This document shows positions 19,329 to 27,902 of a stretch of 64,000 nucleotides of DNA, one piece after another (the stretch's first letter is position 1; each line of letters opens with the position of its first letter). The notes beneath the pieces are model-generated. The model ran no database searches. It saw only the letters and a program-made list of their open reading frames with translations, and had not been told where the DNA came from. Origin of the DNA: Natronorubrum tibetense GA33 (GTDB lineage: Archaea > Halobacteriota > Halobacteria > Halobacteriales > Natrialbaceae); NCBI RefSeq assembly GCF_000383975.1, contig NZ_KB913017.1, positions 1-64,000 on the forward strand, read 5' to 3'. The translations under genes and the position numbers were made by a program.

Positions 19329-19414
19329 CTCGACGCGAGACTCGAGTCGCGAGGACGAGCACGGCTGCTCGCCGGCCCTCGTTTTATTTCACCGCCCGTT
19401 GACCGTCGGTCCGT

Positions 19415-20383
19415 ATGGATATCGGCGTTCACACCCCACCGTTGGCCGACGAATCGCTCGAGGGCGCGCTCTCGTATCTTTCCGAGATCGGCGTCGACGC
19501 GATCGAACCCGGCGTCGGCGGCCACCCCGGAGAGGATCATCTCCCGCGCGAGAAGCACCTCGACGACGACGGTGCCCAACAGGAGGTCAAGAACCTGCTC
19601 GAGGAGTACGATATGCGAATCAGCGCCCTCGCAACCCACAACAACCCGTTGCATCCGGACGACGAGCGGGCCGCGGCGGCCGACACCGAACTTCTCGAGG
19701 CGATCGAGTTGGCCGCCCAGCTTGACATCGGCGTCGTCACCTGTTTCTCCGGACTCCCAGCCGGCGGACCGAACGACGAGGTTCCAAACTGGATCACGGC
19801 CCCCTGGCCGCCCGAACACGACGAGGCGCTGGCCTACCAGTGGGAGCGAGCCACCGACTACTGGGGCGAGATCGAGGCGTACGCCGACGAGTACGGCGTC
19901 GATATCGCCATCGAGATGCACCCGAACATGCTGGTCTACGAACCCCACGGAATGGCCCGGCTGCGCGAGGAGACCGGCGACCGCATTGGGGCGAACTTCG
20001 ATCCCTCACATCTCTACTGGCAGGGGATCACGATCAGCGACGCGATCCGGTATCTCGGCGAGCGCGACGCGATTCATCATTTCCACGCCAAAGATACCAA
20101 GATCTACGAGGCCCAGGCCCGCGAGAAAGGTGTTCTCGACACGACGGCCTACGACGACGAGCCGAACCGCTCGTGGCTCTTCCGCTCGGTCGGCTACGGT
20201 CACGGCGAATCCCACTGGAAGGATATCGTCTCGACGCTCCGGATGGTCGGCTACGACGGCGCGCTGAGCATCGAACACGAGGACTCCCTGACGAGTTCCC
20301 GCGAGGGCCTCGAGAAAGCCGTCGATCTCCTCGAGCGAGCGATCTTCGAGACGGAACCGGGCGAGGCCTACTGGGCGGAGTGA
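19415..20383 (+). CDS. sugar phosphate isomerase/epimerase (TIM barrel, IolE-like)
   Basis: A 322-residue xylose-isomerase-like TIM barrel. Metal-ligand residues can be recognised: Glu in IDIAIEMHPN-like strand (DIAIEMHPNM, about 168), Asp and His in GANFDPSHLYWQG (about 193-205), His in IHHFHAKDTKI (about 221-231) and a C-terminal Glu in ALSIEHEDSL (about 287-296). The family includes inosose dehydratase, sugar epimerases and 3-keto-glycoside processing enzymes, all Mn/Mg dependent. It is the last gene of the sugar locus on this strand and would work with the Gfo/Idh/MocA enzyme. Confidence 0.92.
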   Translation: MDIGVHTPPLADESLEGALSYLSEIGVDAIEPGVGGHPGEDHLPREKHLDDDGAQQEVKNLLEEYDMRISALATHNNPLHPDDERAAAADTELLEAIELAAQLDIGVVTCFSGLPAGGPNDEVPNWITAPWPPEHDEALAYQWERATDYWGEIEAYADEYGVDIAIEMHPNMLVYEPHGMARLREETGDRIGANFDPSHLYWQGITISDAIRYLGERDAIHHFHAKDTKIYEAQAREKGVLDTTAYDDEPNRSWLFRSVGYGHGESHWKDIVSTLRMVGYDGALSIEHEDSLTSSREGLEKAVDLLERAIFETEPGEAYWAE

Positions 20384-20398
20384 TCGAGACGGGAACGG

Positions 20399-20722
20399 TC
20401 AGCCCTCGAACGACCGGCCAAACGAAATGTCCGTCTCGCCGGTGACCGAGCGCTCGGTAACGTCGACGTGCCCGTCGCCGTAAACGGCGACCTCGTACCC
20501 CTCGTACTCGAACGTGACGCACGCGTTGGAACGGGCCCCTGACGGCGTCAGAAACAGCCTGTCCAGTGCCGCCGGATCGACGACAGTGTACAGCGGTTCG
20601 TACGCCGGTGGCTCGACATCGGTCACGTCGACTCCTTCTCGGGCGGCGACCGCCTCGATCACCGCCTGAGTCGGTACCGCGGCGCGCTCGGGCGGCGACG
20701 ACGGATCGGATGCGGAGGACAT
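20399..20722 (-). CDS. HalOD1 output-domain protein
   Basis: A 107-residue protein with the haloarchaeal HalOD1 domain from about residue 18: PTQAVIEAVAAREGVDVTDV, then PPAYEPLYTVVDPAALDRLF and VTFEYEGYEVAVYGDGHVDV. HalOD1 occurs at the end of haloarchaeal signalling proteins and as single-domain proteins; the output is unknown. N-terminal 17 residues are disordered. It ends 15 bases from the convergent isomerase gene. Confidence 0.88.
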   Translation of the reverse strand: MSSASDPSSPPERAAVPTQAVIEAVAAREGVDVTDVEPPAYEPLYTVVDPAALDRLFLTPSGARSNACVTFEYEGYEVAVYGDGHVDVTERSVTGETDISFGRSFEG

Positions 20723-20851
20723 ACGCGTAGCATCCTCGCTCGAGCGGATAAGGGTAGTGTCGAACGTAGCTACGTGAAAAAGGCGTTCGATAGCCGCTGC
20801 AACACCGGAATACGAACGGTAGCTATCGCCGATTCGTCACTCGATGGGGGA

Positions 20852-22300
20852 TCACTCCGAACTCGTCCCGCGCGCTCGTTCGAACGCTTCGATGGCCCGC
20901 TCTCGACGGTCGGCGTGGTCGACAATCGGTGCTGGATACGCCGGCGCGGCGTGCTCGCGGTCGGCCGGATCGAGGTCTTGCCAGCCGTGAATCTCGTCGA
21001 CCGTCGCGTCGGCGAGTTCGGGAACGTACTCGCGGATGTATTCGGCGTCCGGGTCGTACTCCCGGCCCTGCTTCGTGGGATTGAACACCCGGAAGTACGG
21101 TTGCGCGTCGGTGCCGGTCGAGGCCGCCCACTGCCAGCCGCCGACGTCGTTTGCGGTGTCGTGATCGGCGAGTTTCCGCCGGAACCAGTCGTACCCCTCC
21201 CGCCAGTCGATCAGCAAGTCTTTCGTCAGGAAGGCGGCGACGAGCATCCGAACGCGGTTGTGCATCCACCCCTCCGCCAGCAGTTGGCGCATTCCCGCGT
21301 CGACAATGGGATACCCCGTCTCGCCGGCCTTCCAGGCCGCGAGTTCGTCGGGGTCGTTTCGCCACGGGATCTCGTTCTCGTACCCGCTAAAATTCTCGGT
21401 AACGGTTTCGGGGTTGAACGCGAGGACGTGCGCGTAGAACTCCCGCCAGGCGAGTTGGCGCTGAAACGCCGCAACGCTCGCTCGCTGCTCGTCCGTCTCC
21501 GCGCGGTCTCGAGCCCGTTCCGTCGCCGCGTACACCTCCCGAACGCCGATCGTCCCCCACTTCAGATGAACGGAGAGCCGCGAAGTGGTGTCTGTGGCGG
21601 GAACGTCTCGTTCGTCCTCGTACAGGTAGATATCGTTAGCACAGAACGACTCGAGTCGGTCGCGTGCAGCGTCAGGCGTCACCGTCGGGAGCTCGAGTGT
21701 CGCTCCTCGGTCTGAATTCCCCGTCCGCTCGGCTTTCGGCTCGTCGAACCCGAGTTCCGTCGGCGAGGGTAACCGCTCGCCCGAGACGGTCGCGAGGTCG
21801 TCCGCGGTCGGTGCAGCTACTGGATCGCGTTTCTCCCGATCCCGCCACTTCTTCCAGAAGTACGAAAACACGGCGTAGTGATCGCCCTCGTTCGGCGTGA
21901 TCGATCCCGGTTCGTGGTGGATCGCGTCGTGGACGGCCTCACAGTCGACTCCCTCGTCCTCGAGCGCCGCCGTGACCGCTCGATCGCGTTCGGCTGCGAG
22001 TCCGCTGTACCCCTCACTCCAGACAACCGTCTCGGCCTCGTAATCGGCGGCAATCCGCGGAATCGCTGCGCTCGACTCGCCGCGGACGACGAGCAAATCG
22101 GCGTCCCGCTCGCGGTACCACGCTCGGAGCGCCTCAAGCGCCTCGAGCAGGCACACGACCCTGACCGGCGAGGCGTGCTCGAGGATAGTCGAATCGAGGA
22201 CAAACACGGGGACGATCGGCTCGTCGTCGACGGTGACGGCGCGGGCGAGTCCGCGGTTGTCGACTCCGCGAAGATCGCGACGGTGCCAGTAGACGACCAT
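20852..22300 (-). CDS. phr: deoxyribodipyrimidine photolyase (class I cryptochrome/photolyase family)
   Basis: A 482-residue DNA repair enzyme that splits UV-made cyclobutane pyrimidine dimers with blue light. The N-terminal alpha/beta domain begins MVVYWHRRDLRGVDNRGL. The FAD domain carries DTTSRLSVHLKWGTIGVREV (about 233-252), QLAWREFYAHVLAF (about 275-288), YPIVDAGMRQLLAEGWMHNR (about 318-337) and the C-terminal DVGGWQWAASTGTDAQPYF (about 372-390). These are the class I photolyase signatures, with Asn and Trp residues that bind dimer and FAD. Start at ATG 22300, as the 107 codons upstream lack homology character. Confidence 0.95.
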   Translation of the reverse strand: MVVYWHRRDLRGVDNRGLARAVTVDDEPIVPVFVLDSTILEHASPVRVVCLLEALEALRAWYRERDADLLVVRGESSAAIPRIAADYEAETVVWSEGYSGLAAERDRAVTAALEDEGVDCEAVHDAIHHEPGSITPNEGDHYAVFSYFWKKWRDREKRDPVAAPTADDLATVSGERLPSPTELGFDEPKAERTGNSDRGATLELPTVTPDAARDRLESFCANDIYLYEDERDVPATDTTSRLSVHLKWGTIGVREVYAATERARDRAETDEQRASVAAFQRQLAWREFYAHVLAFNPETVTENFSGYENEIPWRNDPDELAAWKAGETGYPIVDAGMRQLLAEGWMHNRVRMLVAAFLTKDLLIDWREGYDWFRRKLADHDTANDVGGWQWAASTGTDAQPYFRVFNPTKQGREYDPDAEYIREYVPELADATVDEIHGWQDLDPADREHAAPAYPAPIVDHADRRERAIEAFERARGTSSE

Positions 22301-22410
22301 ACCGTACTCGAGACACCGAACACCGAAAGAATCCGGGTTGCGGCGACCTGGGACTGCCGTCGCTCGCCGCGATCGGGGCCGATTCGTCGACAGCGGACGC
22401 TGCCGGTCGG

Positions 22411-23283
22411 CTACTCCTTGTCGGTGTTGGGCGACTCGAGACGCGTCCCGAAGAATCGGCGAACCGATGCGACGATACCCTCGACCGTGTAGTTGACGGC
22501 GATGTAGACGCTGACGAGTGCAAGCAGGGTTCCGGCGACGACGTCGGCAAACCAGTGAATGCCCAGATACATCGTCGAGAGCGAGACGCTGATGGCGAGG
22601 AAACCCGAGATGGGAACCCACACCTGATATTTCTCACGAGTTACCCACGCCAGAAAGAAAACCGTCATCGCCAGGGACGTATGCAGCGACGGGAAGACGT
22701 TCGTATTCTGGTTGATCTCGTTGGTGAGCGTCCGGGACTGTGGAAACGCCTCGTACAGCAGCCCCTCGAACAGCAGCGGGTCGACGTTTCGCGGCCCGAA
22801 CGCGATAAAGAGCGTGTAGAAGAGGAGACCGATCGCGTAATTCGCGGTGAACGCGAGCACCAGCATCGACAGCTCCTCCATCTCGTCCAGCGCGAAGTAC
22901 GCGATGAACGGGAACAACAACAAGAATGCGTAGCCGTAGATGTAAATAAAGACGAAAAACGACGTCAGAACGTCGGTCTGGAACGACTGGAGAACAACCA
23001 CTGGATCCGTGCCGAACAGCGCCCGGTCGAACTCGAACAGATACGATGTGATGTTGTTCCGAAGCACGTTCCGCTCGAGTCGCTGCACGACGTCCTGTGT
23101 CGACCACCGCAGGAGGAGTACGACTGCGAGCGCAGCGAACGGCAGGAGACAGGTCTCGAGTCGCCATCGAAACTCCCGCAGCGCGCCGACCACGTTTCGC
23201 GGGCCGACGATGACGAGCGTCGCGGTAACGAGCATCGCTACCACGGCGAGCGTGAGCTCGAACAAGACATCGATGAGAGCCAT
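22411..23283 (-). CDS. PAP2-family membrane phosphatase / phosphotransferase
   Basis: A 290-residue protein with about seven hydrophobic helices. The PAP2 catalytic motifs are visible: NVFPSLHTSLAM (about 194-205), matching PSxHxS, and STMYLGIHWFADVVAG (about 232-247), matching SRxxxGxHxxxDV with the Arg replaced by Met (STMYLGIHW). The first motif (KxxxxxxRP) lies around FGPRNVDP. The family removes or transfers phosphate on lipids. The layout, with a long TM region first, is like the Aur1/inositolphosphotransferase branch, so a lipid headgroup role is plausible but unproven. Confidence 0.86.
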   Translation of the reverse strand: MALIDVLFELTLAVVAMLVTATLVIVGPRNVVGALREFRWRLETCLLPFAALAVVLLLRWSTQDVVQRLERNVLRNNITSYLFEFDRALFGTDPVVVLQSFQTDVLTSFFVFIYIYGYAFLLLFPFIAYFALDEMEELSMLVLAFTANYAIGLLFYTLFIAFGPRNVDPLLFEGLLYEAFPQSRTLTNEINQNTNVFPSLHTSLAMTVFFLAWVTREKYQVWVPISGFLAISVSLSTMYLGIHWFADVVAGTLLALVSVYIAVNYTVEGIVASVRRFFGTRLESPNTDKE

Positions 23284-23444
23284 TCGGTATACTTGTCAAG
23301 AGTTTTGTCCCCGAGCCATTAACTCTTTCACAGTTATCCTCACACTGTTCGAATAGAGAAAATATCGGCCTCAGAACGGCCGTTTCGGGCAGCGTGTCGC
23401 GAGGCGTCACCGGTACTGAGCGGGAGCTATCGGTTGGACGGCCC

Positions 23445-25202
23445 TCACTTGAGCAGTTGACCGTCGTCGTAGTTGTAGCCGATATCCTGAAACAGCGGCC
23501 GACTCCGTGACGTGTCGACCGACCCGTCGGTGCCGGGAAACGCCAGGATATCGGGATCGGGATCGGCAAACTCGGCGTCGTCGTGCTCCCACGCGTCGTC
23601 GTGAATGCCGGCGAGCGACGGCGTGTCCTTCGCTTGCGTGGCAAACCCCTCCAAGACTTCAGAGACGATGTGTTGGCGGTCGATCAATCTCGCACAGACT
23701 CGTCGAAAGTTCGGGTTGCCGAGTTCGGCGTGCTGGCTGTTGAAGCCGACCATGTAGAACGCATCGGTCGCCTCCATCGTCGTCGAGACGTTGGATGCAT
23801 CCCGGATATCTTCGACGGTCCCCGGTGGGATCTCACTCGCCGTCACATCGATCTCGCCGTCGATGAGCAAGTCCCGCATCGCACCCGAGTTCGGAGCGAC
23901 CTGAAACCGAATCCCTTCGAACCGTGAGAACCCCTCGAGCACCGACGGTCTGTCCGACGTTCCGCGGAAGACGTGGGCGTCGAACGGCTCGAGGACGACC
24001 TCGTCGTCCGTCGAAGCGTCCACAAATGCGAACAGCCCGGAACCGATCGGGTTCTCGTTGTCGTGGGTCATCGCCACCGTTTGGCGCTCGGTGAGCAGTT
24101 CCGATCGATCGGCCCAGATATGCTCGGGAAGAAGCGGGATCGTCAAGGCTCTCGCCGCAACCGCTCGCGTCGTGTTGGTAAAATAGAGTTCGATCGTCCG
24201 GGAATCGACGACGTCGGTCGATTCCACGAGCGTTTGCCGACCTCGGAATCGCGGTGCGGGGATCCCGCCGTCGACATCGCCCAGCGACGTGTCCTCGATG
24301 CACTCCAGCGTAAACGCCACGTCCTCGGCATCGAGCGGTTCGCCGTCGTGCCACTCGAGTCCGTCTCGAAGGGTAATGCGCGTCCGAAGTCCGCCCCCTT
24401 CGTGCCACTCGGCGCTCTCGGCCAACCAGGGGACGTACTCCCCGTCAACCCGTCGTGCCAGTGGATCGTACAGCAAATCCAACAGTCCCTCGATCCGGTT
24501 TCGATCGACGGCCAGCGGATTCAACCGCTCGGTGAGCCCTTCGCCGAACACGCCAATTTCGAGCGGATCGTCTCGCGGTCCGTTAGCCGCGTGAGCGCAG
24601 AGTTTGAGGTATCCCAACGCATCCCGCGGCGGGGCAGGGACCTCGAAGCTCTCGCGAGCCCCGGTTATTCGGTACGGATGTGCAACGGCCGTAAACGGCA
24701 CCGACTGCAGCAGGTAGTCGAGCAGTTCGACGAGTTCCGCGGGACGGTCGTCCTCGGTCGCTTCCCGCTGTGTTTCGAGGTGGTCGTCAGCCGCCAACTC
24801 GGTGAACTGAAAGGGGTTTTGCCACCCTTGCTCCCCGATGAATCGCGAGTGCAGCAGTCCGTACAGGGCGTCTGGATCGTCAAACCCGGGATGTCTGGCG
24901 ACGAACACGTCGTAATCACCCTCGAGCAGGACATCCCGATACAGTTCAGCTTTGGCGACGGGTTCGGGAGACGCGTCGATTCCCGCGTCGCTGTAGTTTT
25001 CCCGGAGCCTGCTCGCAATCGTCGCAGCGATCGGATCGTCGTCCGCCGGCACTGCCTTGATCGACATCGAAACCTGGTCCTGGCCGGGGGTTTCCGCCTG
25101 TGACCAGAGCCGATCGAAACAGCCAGCAAGAGAACTCATGGCGGCGACACCACTGCCTGCAAGGAGTCCCCGCCGGGTCGTCGACGGAGCGACGTCTTCC
25201 AT
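23445..25202 (-). CDS. peptide/nickel-type ABC binding protein (Tat lipoprotein), orphan
   Basis: A 585-residue family 5 solute-binding protein. The N-terminal signal TTRRGLLAGSGVAAMSSLAGC has a twin arginine and a lipobox (LAGC), so it is a lipid-anchored Tat substrate. Family 5 features are GLRTRITLRDGLEWHDGEPL (about 260-280) and DAEDVAFTLECIED. It captures oligopeptides or similar ligands. No permease or ATPase gene lies beside it, so it must pair with a transporter elsewhere, or it is only a binding protein. The coding frame upstream of 25202 is intergenic. Confidence 0.92.
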   Translation of the reverse strand: MEDVAPSTTRRGLLAGSGVAAMSSLAGCFDRLWSQAETPGQDQVSMSIKAVPADDDPIAATIASRLRENYSDAGIDASPEPVAKAELYRDVLLEGDYDVFVARHPGFDDPDALYGLLHSRFIGEQGWQNPFQFTELAADDHLETQREATEDDRPAELVELLDYLLQSVPFTAVAHPYRITGARESFEVPAPPRDALGYLKLCAHAANGPRDDPLEIGVFGEGLTERLNPLAVDRNRIEGLLDLLYDPLARRVDGEYVPWLAESAEWHEGGGLRTRITLRDGLEWHDGEPLDAEDVAFTLECIEDTSLGDVDGGIPAPRFRGRQTLVESTDVVDSRTIELYFTNTTRAVAARALTIPLLPEHIWADRSELLTERQTVAMTHDNENPIGSGLFAFVDASTDDEVVLEPFDAHVFRGTSDRPSVLEGFSRFEGIRFQVAPNSGAMRDLLIDGEIDVTASEIPPGTVEDIRDASNVSTTMEATDAFYMVGFNSQHAELGNPNFRRVCARLIDRQHIVSEVLEGFATQAKDTPSLAGIHDDAWEHDDAEFADPDPDILAFPGTDGSVDTSRSRPLFQDIGYNYDDGQLLK

Positions 25203-25377
25203 ACGCCCCGGGCTACGCCACCACAGCGTATAGGACTTACTCTCGAAACGACATCTTGACGAGCGGCTGTCTCGATCAGCGGATTCAACGATTGAGGCCG
25301 TCGAACGGCTTGCTCCCCTGGAGAGTGCAAGTCGTTTCGAACGGACTCGACCGGGACGGGCCGGTCGACCGATCAAT

Positions 25378-25427
25378 CCTTCGCTGAGCTTGGGCAGTCG
25401 AACCTTCGCTGGGAATAGGCAGTCGAA
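25378..25427. repeat. imperfect 25-bp tandem repeat, two copies
   Basis: Copy one spans 25378-25402 and copy two 25403-25427. Both begin CCTTCGCTG and end GGCAGTCGAA; the middle six bases differ. It lies about 220 bases upstream of cetZ and could be a regulator-binding repeat or a slippage product. Confidence 0.5.
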
Positions 25428-25494
25428 CCCGGACGATGTCTGCCGGAGTAGCGAGTGGCAAATTCGTATACGCGATAAAGACGGTAATGAGAAC

Positions 25495-25510
25495 ATGAAT
25501 ATATTTTCAT
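25495..25510. promoter_or_regulatory. AT-rich inverted repeat with TATA core
   Basis: ATGAATATATTTTCAT has arms ATGAA/TTCAT around a TATATT core. It is the best promoter-like element before cetZ, but it lies 134 bases from the ATG, so a leadered transcript would be needed. It could equally serve as an operator. Confidence 0.35.
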
Positions 25511-25643
25511 ACAGAATATGCGAGCCATAACAATAGGGGATCATGGTATCTGATCGCACGTGGTTCCCGTTCCCCACATCGCGGTCGATCGATCCCGTTC
25601 CATCGATCGCCCGTACCTCGAGGAACGGCCACGAGAGACAGCT

Positions 25644-26810
25644 ATGAAACTCGCACTCATCGGATTCGGTCAGGCAGGCGGGAAAGTAGTCGACCAATTT
25701 CTGGCGTACGACGACGAGATCGATGGCGGCTTCGTCGAGAGCGGACTCGCGGTCAACACCGCGACGACGGACCTCCAGGGTCTCGAGCACGTCGCCGACG
25801 AGAACCGGGTCTGCATCGGGCAGGCGCGCGTCAACGGCCACGGCGTCGGTGCCGACAACGAACTCGGCGCTGAGGTCGCGGAAGCGGATATCGACGAGAT
25901 CCAACACGCGATAGATCGAATTCCGACCCACGAGGTCGACGCGTTCCTCGTCGTCGCCGGCATGGGCGGCGGCACCGGCTCCGGGGGCGCACCTGTCCTC
26001 GCGAAACACCTGAAGCGGATCTACACGCAACCCGTCTACGGGCTCGGAATTCTGCCGGCGACTGACGAGGGCGGCATCTACACGCTCAACGCGGCCCGCT
26101 CGTTCCGGACGTTCGTTCGTGAAGTCGACAACCTGCTCGTCTTCGACAACGATGTCTGGCGCAGCGCCGGCGAATCCGTCGAGGGCGGTTACGACCGGAT
26201 CAACCGCGAGATCGTCGAACGATTCGGCCTGTTGTTCGCCGCGGGCGAGGTCGGCCACGGCGACCACGTCGCCGAGAGTGTGGTCGACTCCTCCGAGATT
26301 ATCAACACGCTCTCGGGCGGCGGCATCTCGACGATCGGCTACGCGACCGAGACCGTCGAAACGGACGACGGCGGCCTCTTTTCGTCGTTCACCGGGAGCG
26401 ACGACGACTTCGACGATGGCAGCGCAACCAATCGACTGACCAGTCTCGTCCGCAAGGCGACGCTGGGGCGGCTCACCCTCTCGTGTGACGTCAGCAGCGC
26501 GGATCGCGGTCTGGTCGTCGCGACCGGACCACCACGGAAGTTAAACCGCAAGGGCGTCGAACGCGGTCGTCAGTGGCTCGAGGACGAGACGGGAAGCATG
26601 GAGATCCGCGGCGGCGACTACCCGATCACTGGCGGTGACGAGGTTGGCGCGATCGTCCTCCTCTCGGGCGTGACGGACATCCCCCGTATCGATCAGCTTC
26701 AGCAGGTCGGAACCGAAGCCAAGGAGACGACCGAAGAGGTCCGGGCCAGCGCCGAAGACGAGTTTGCGTCGCTCGTCGACACGGGCGGCGAACTCGACGC
26801 GCTCTTTTGA
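25644..26810 (+). CDS. cetZ: CetZ tubulin-like cytoskeletal GTPase
   Basis: A 388-residue member of the tubulin/FtsZ superfamily, CetZ branch, which controls haloarchaeal cell shape and rod development. It begins MKLALIGFGQAGGKVVDQFL and has the GTP-binding tubulin signature VVAGMGGGTGSGGAPVLA (about 108-125). The T7 loop region (synergy loop with catalytic acidic residues) is around RFGLLFAAGE/NLLVFDNDVWR (about 165-205). FtsZ is normally about 380 residues; CetZ lacks the FtsZ C-terminal peptide, as here. Start at ATG 25644, because the upstream 28 codons are not conserved. Confidence 0.95.
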   Translation: MKLALIGFGQAGGKVVDQFLAYDDEIDGGFVESGLAVNTATTDLQGLEHVADENRVCIGQARVNGHGVGADNELGAEVAEADIDEIQHAIDRIPTHEVDAFLVVAGMGGGTGSGGAPVLAKHLKRIYTQPVYGLGILPATDEGGIYTLNAARSFRTFVREVDNLLVFDNDVWRSAGESVEGGYDRINREIVERFGLLFAAGEVGHGDHVAESVVDSSEIINTLSGGGISTIGYATETVETDDGGLFSSFTGSDDDFDDGSATNRLTSLVRKATLGRLTLSCDVSSADRGLVVATGPPRKLNRKGVERGRQWLEDETGSMEIRGGDYPITGGDEVGAIVLLSGVTDIPRIDQLQQVGTEAKETTEEVRASAEDEFASLVDTGGELDALF

Positions 26811-26846
26811 GACGACAATCCGGAATCCGCGTTCAACGACAGCGCG

Positions 26847-27302
26847 TCAGTTCTCGGACGCCGGCGGACGAATCACGTGGTCGACAGCGTCGCGGAACTG
26901 TGGACTCTCTCGATACCAGAGCCAGCAGCCGACGTCGGCGACGATGATCGAGTTGGCGACGACCCCGACGACTGACGCCAGATAGGCCGCCGCACTGTTC
27001 CCGGAGACCGCGAACACGTTCGCCGGGTTGTCGTGGATGAGAAAGAAGTAGCAGACGAACCAGGCGTTGGGCAGCAGCGACACGACGAGCAACGGTGCCC
27101 CGTAGGCGTAGTTCTTGAGCCAGATCAGGGTAAACGCGAGTAGTGGACCGAACAGGCCGACGACGGCCAGAAACGCCGGTTGTCCTTCCGTGAACGTCGC
27201 ACCGACCATCGACTGTGCGGCGGCGAACAGTCCCAGCATGATGACGTACACCACGACGGGTACCGTTACCGAAGCGGTCAGACGCCGCAAGGAGTCGTCC
27301 AC
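26847..27302 (-). CDS. four-helix membrane protein, unknown function
   Basis: A 151-residue protein with about four membrane helices: VTVPVVVYVIMLGLFAAAQ (about 11-29), FLAVVGLFGPLLAFTLIWL (about 43-61), APLLVVSLLPNAWFVCYFFL (about 67-87) and AAYLASVVGVVANSIIVADV (about 103-122). A short charged tail ends it. No enzyme motif. I do not recognise a named family. It is convergent with cetZ, 36 bases apart. Confidence 0.65.
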   Translation of the reverse strand: MDDSLRRLTASVTVPVVVYVIMLGLFAAAQSMVGATFTEGQPAFLAVVGLFGPLLAFTLIWLKNYAYGAPLLVVSLLPNAWFVCYFFLIHDNPANVFAVSGNSAAAYLASVVGVVANSIIVADVGCWLWYRESPQFRDAVDHVIRPPASEN

Positions 27303-27701
27303 CGAGTCGGCAACTCCCTGGCGACTCGTCGTCGACCTGTTCAGCGATGCCGAGGGAATTCAGGCTCCGTTCGGTGGCGGTGGGGCGGCCGCTCGCTGTC
27401 GGCACCTCGAACGGGACGGATCGTCGGTCGAATGAGGGGTAATTCGAGCAGTTATCAGTCCGTCAGACACTGCTATCGGAACTGAAACGAGATGTTGAAT
27501 CGCGATTGCTACCGATCTAATACCCCGGACGGCACGCGGTAATCGTCTCATTACGGCCGTCTTACTCGATGGCATTGACAGTGCATAATTATCAAAAATA
27601 TTGTTATTCGTGGTAAGAAGAGTATAACGAAACCCAATATAACCAACTGGTCGAATATGCGAAGTGAGAGACACTCGACCCGGGCATCGACACCGTCACG
27701 A
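27303..27701. other. intergenic, promoter signals only
   Basis: About 400 bases between divergent genes. AT-rich around 27575-27650, with the TATA-like CAATATAACC at 27635-27644 that fits a start at 27702. Nothing else with coding character is seen. Confidence 0.5.
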
Positions 27702-27851
27702 ATGCGGCGCGCACTCGAGTCGGTGTTCCGCCGAAGCGAGGGGCGAACGGTCATCGAGGAGTGCCGGCGGTGTGGAACGACCCTCGAGTCGGGCGAGCCG
27801 GAGTGTCCGGCCTGTGGCCGCGACGATATCGTGAAGTACCACCTCGAGTGA
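27702..27851 (+). CDS. small zinc-ribbon protein
   Basis: A 49-residue protein with two CxxC pairs, CRRC (about 23-26) and CPAC (about 37-40), in a zinc-ribbon arrangement, preceded by a helix (MRRALESVFRRSE). I chose ATG 27702 because the TATA-like CAATATAACC at 27635 puts the transcription start near 27662, after the other ATG at 27657. Such proteins often act in protein or RNA contacts; the role is unknown. Confidence 0.6.
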   Translation: MRRALESVFRRSEGRTVIEECRRCGTTLESGEPECPACGRDDIVKYHLE

Positions 27852-27902
27852 AGTCGGAGGCGTTCGGCTCATCCTCGTGTCACCCGATCCGTTACGGCAT
27901 CG

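Larger units (their letters stand above)
25203..25643. other. gene-free stretch with direct repeat and palindrome
   Basis: 440 bases between the divergent lipoprotein and CetZ genes. It contains an imperfect 25-bp direct repeat at 25378-25427 and the AT-rich inverted repeat ATGAA-N6-TTCAT at 25495-25510, whose core TATATT resembles a promoter. No reading frame is convincing. Confidence 0.55.
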
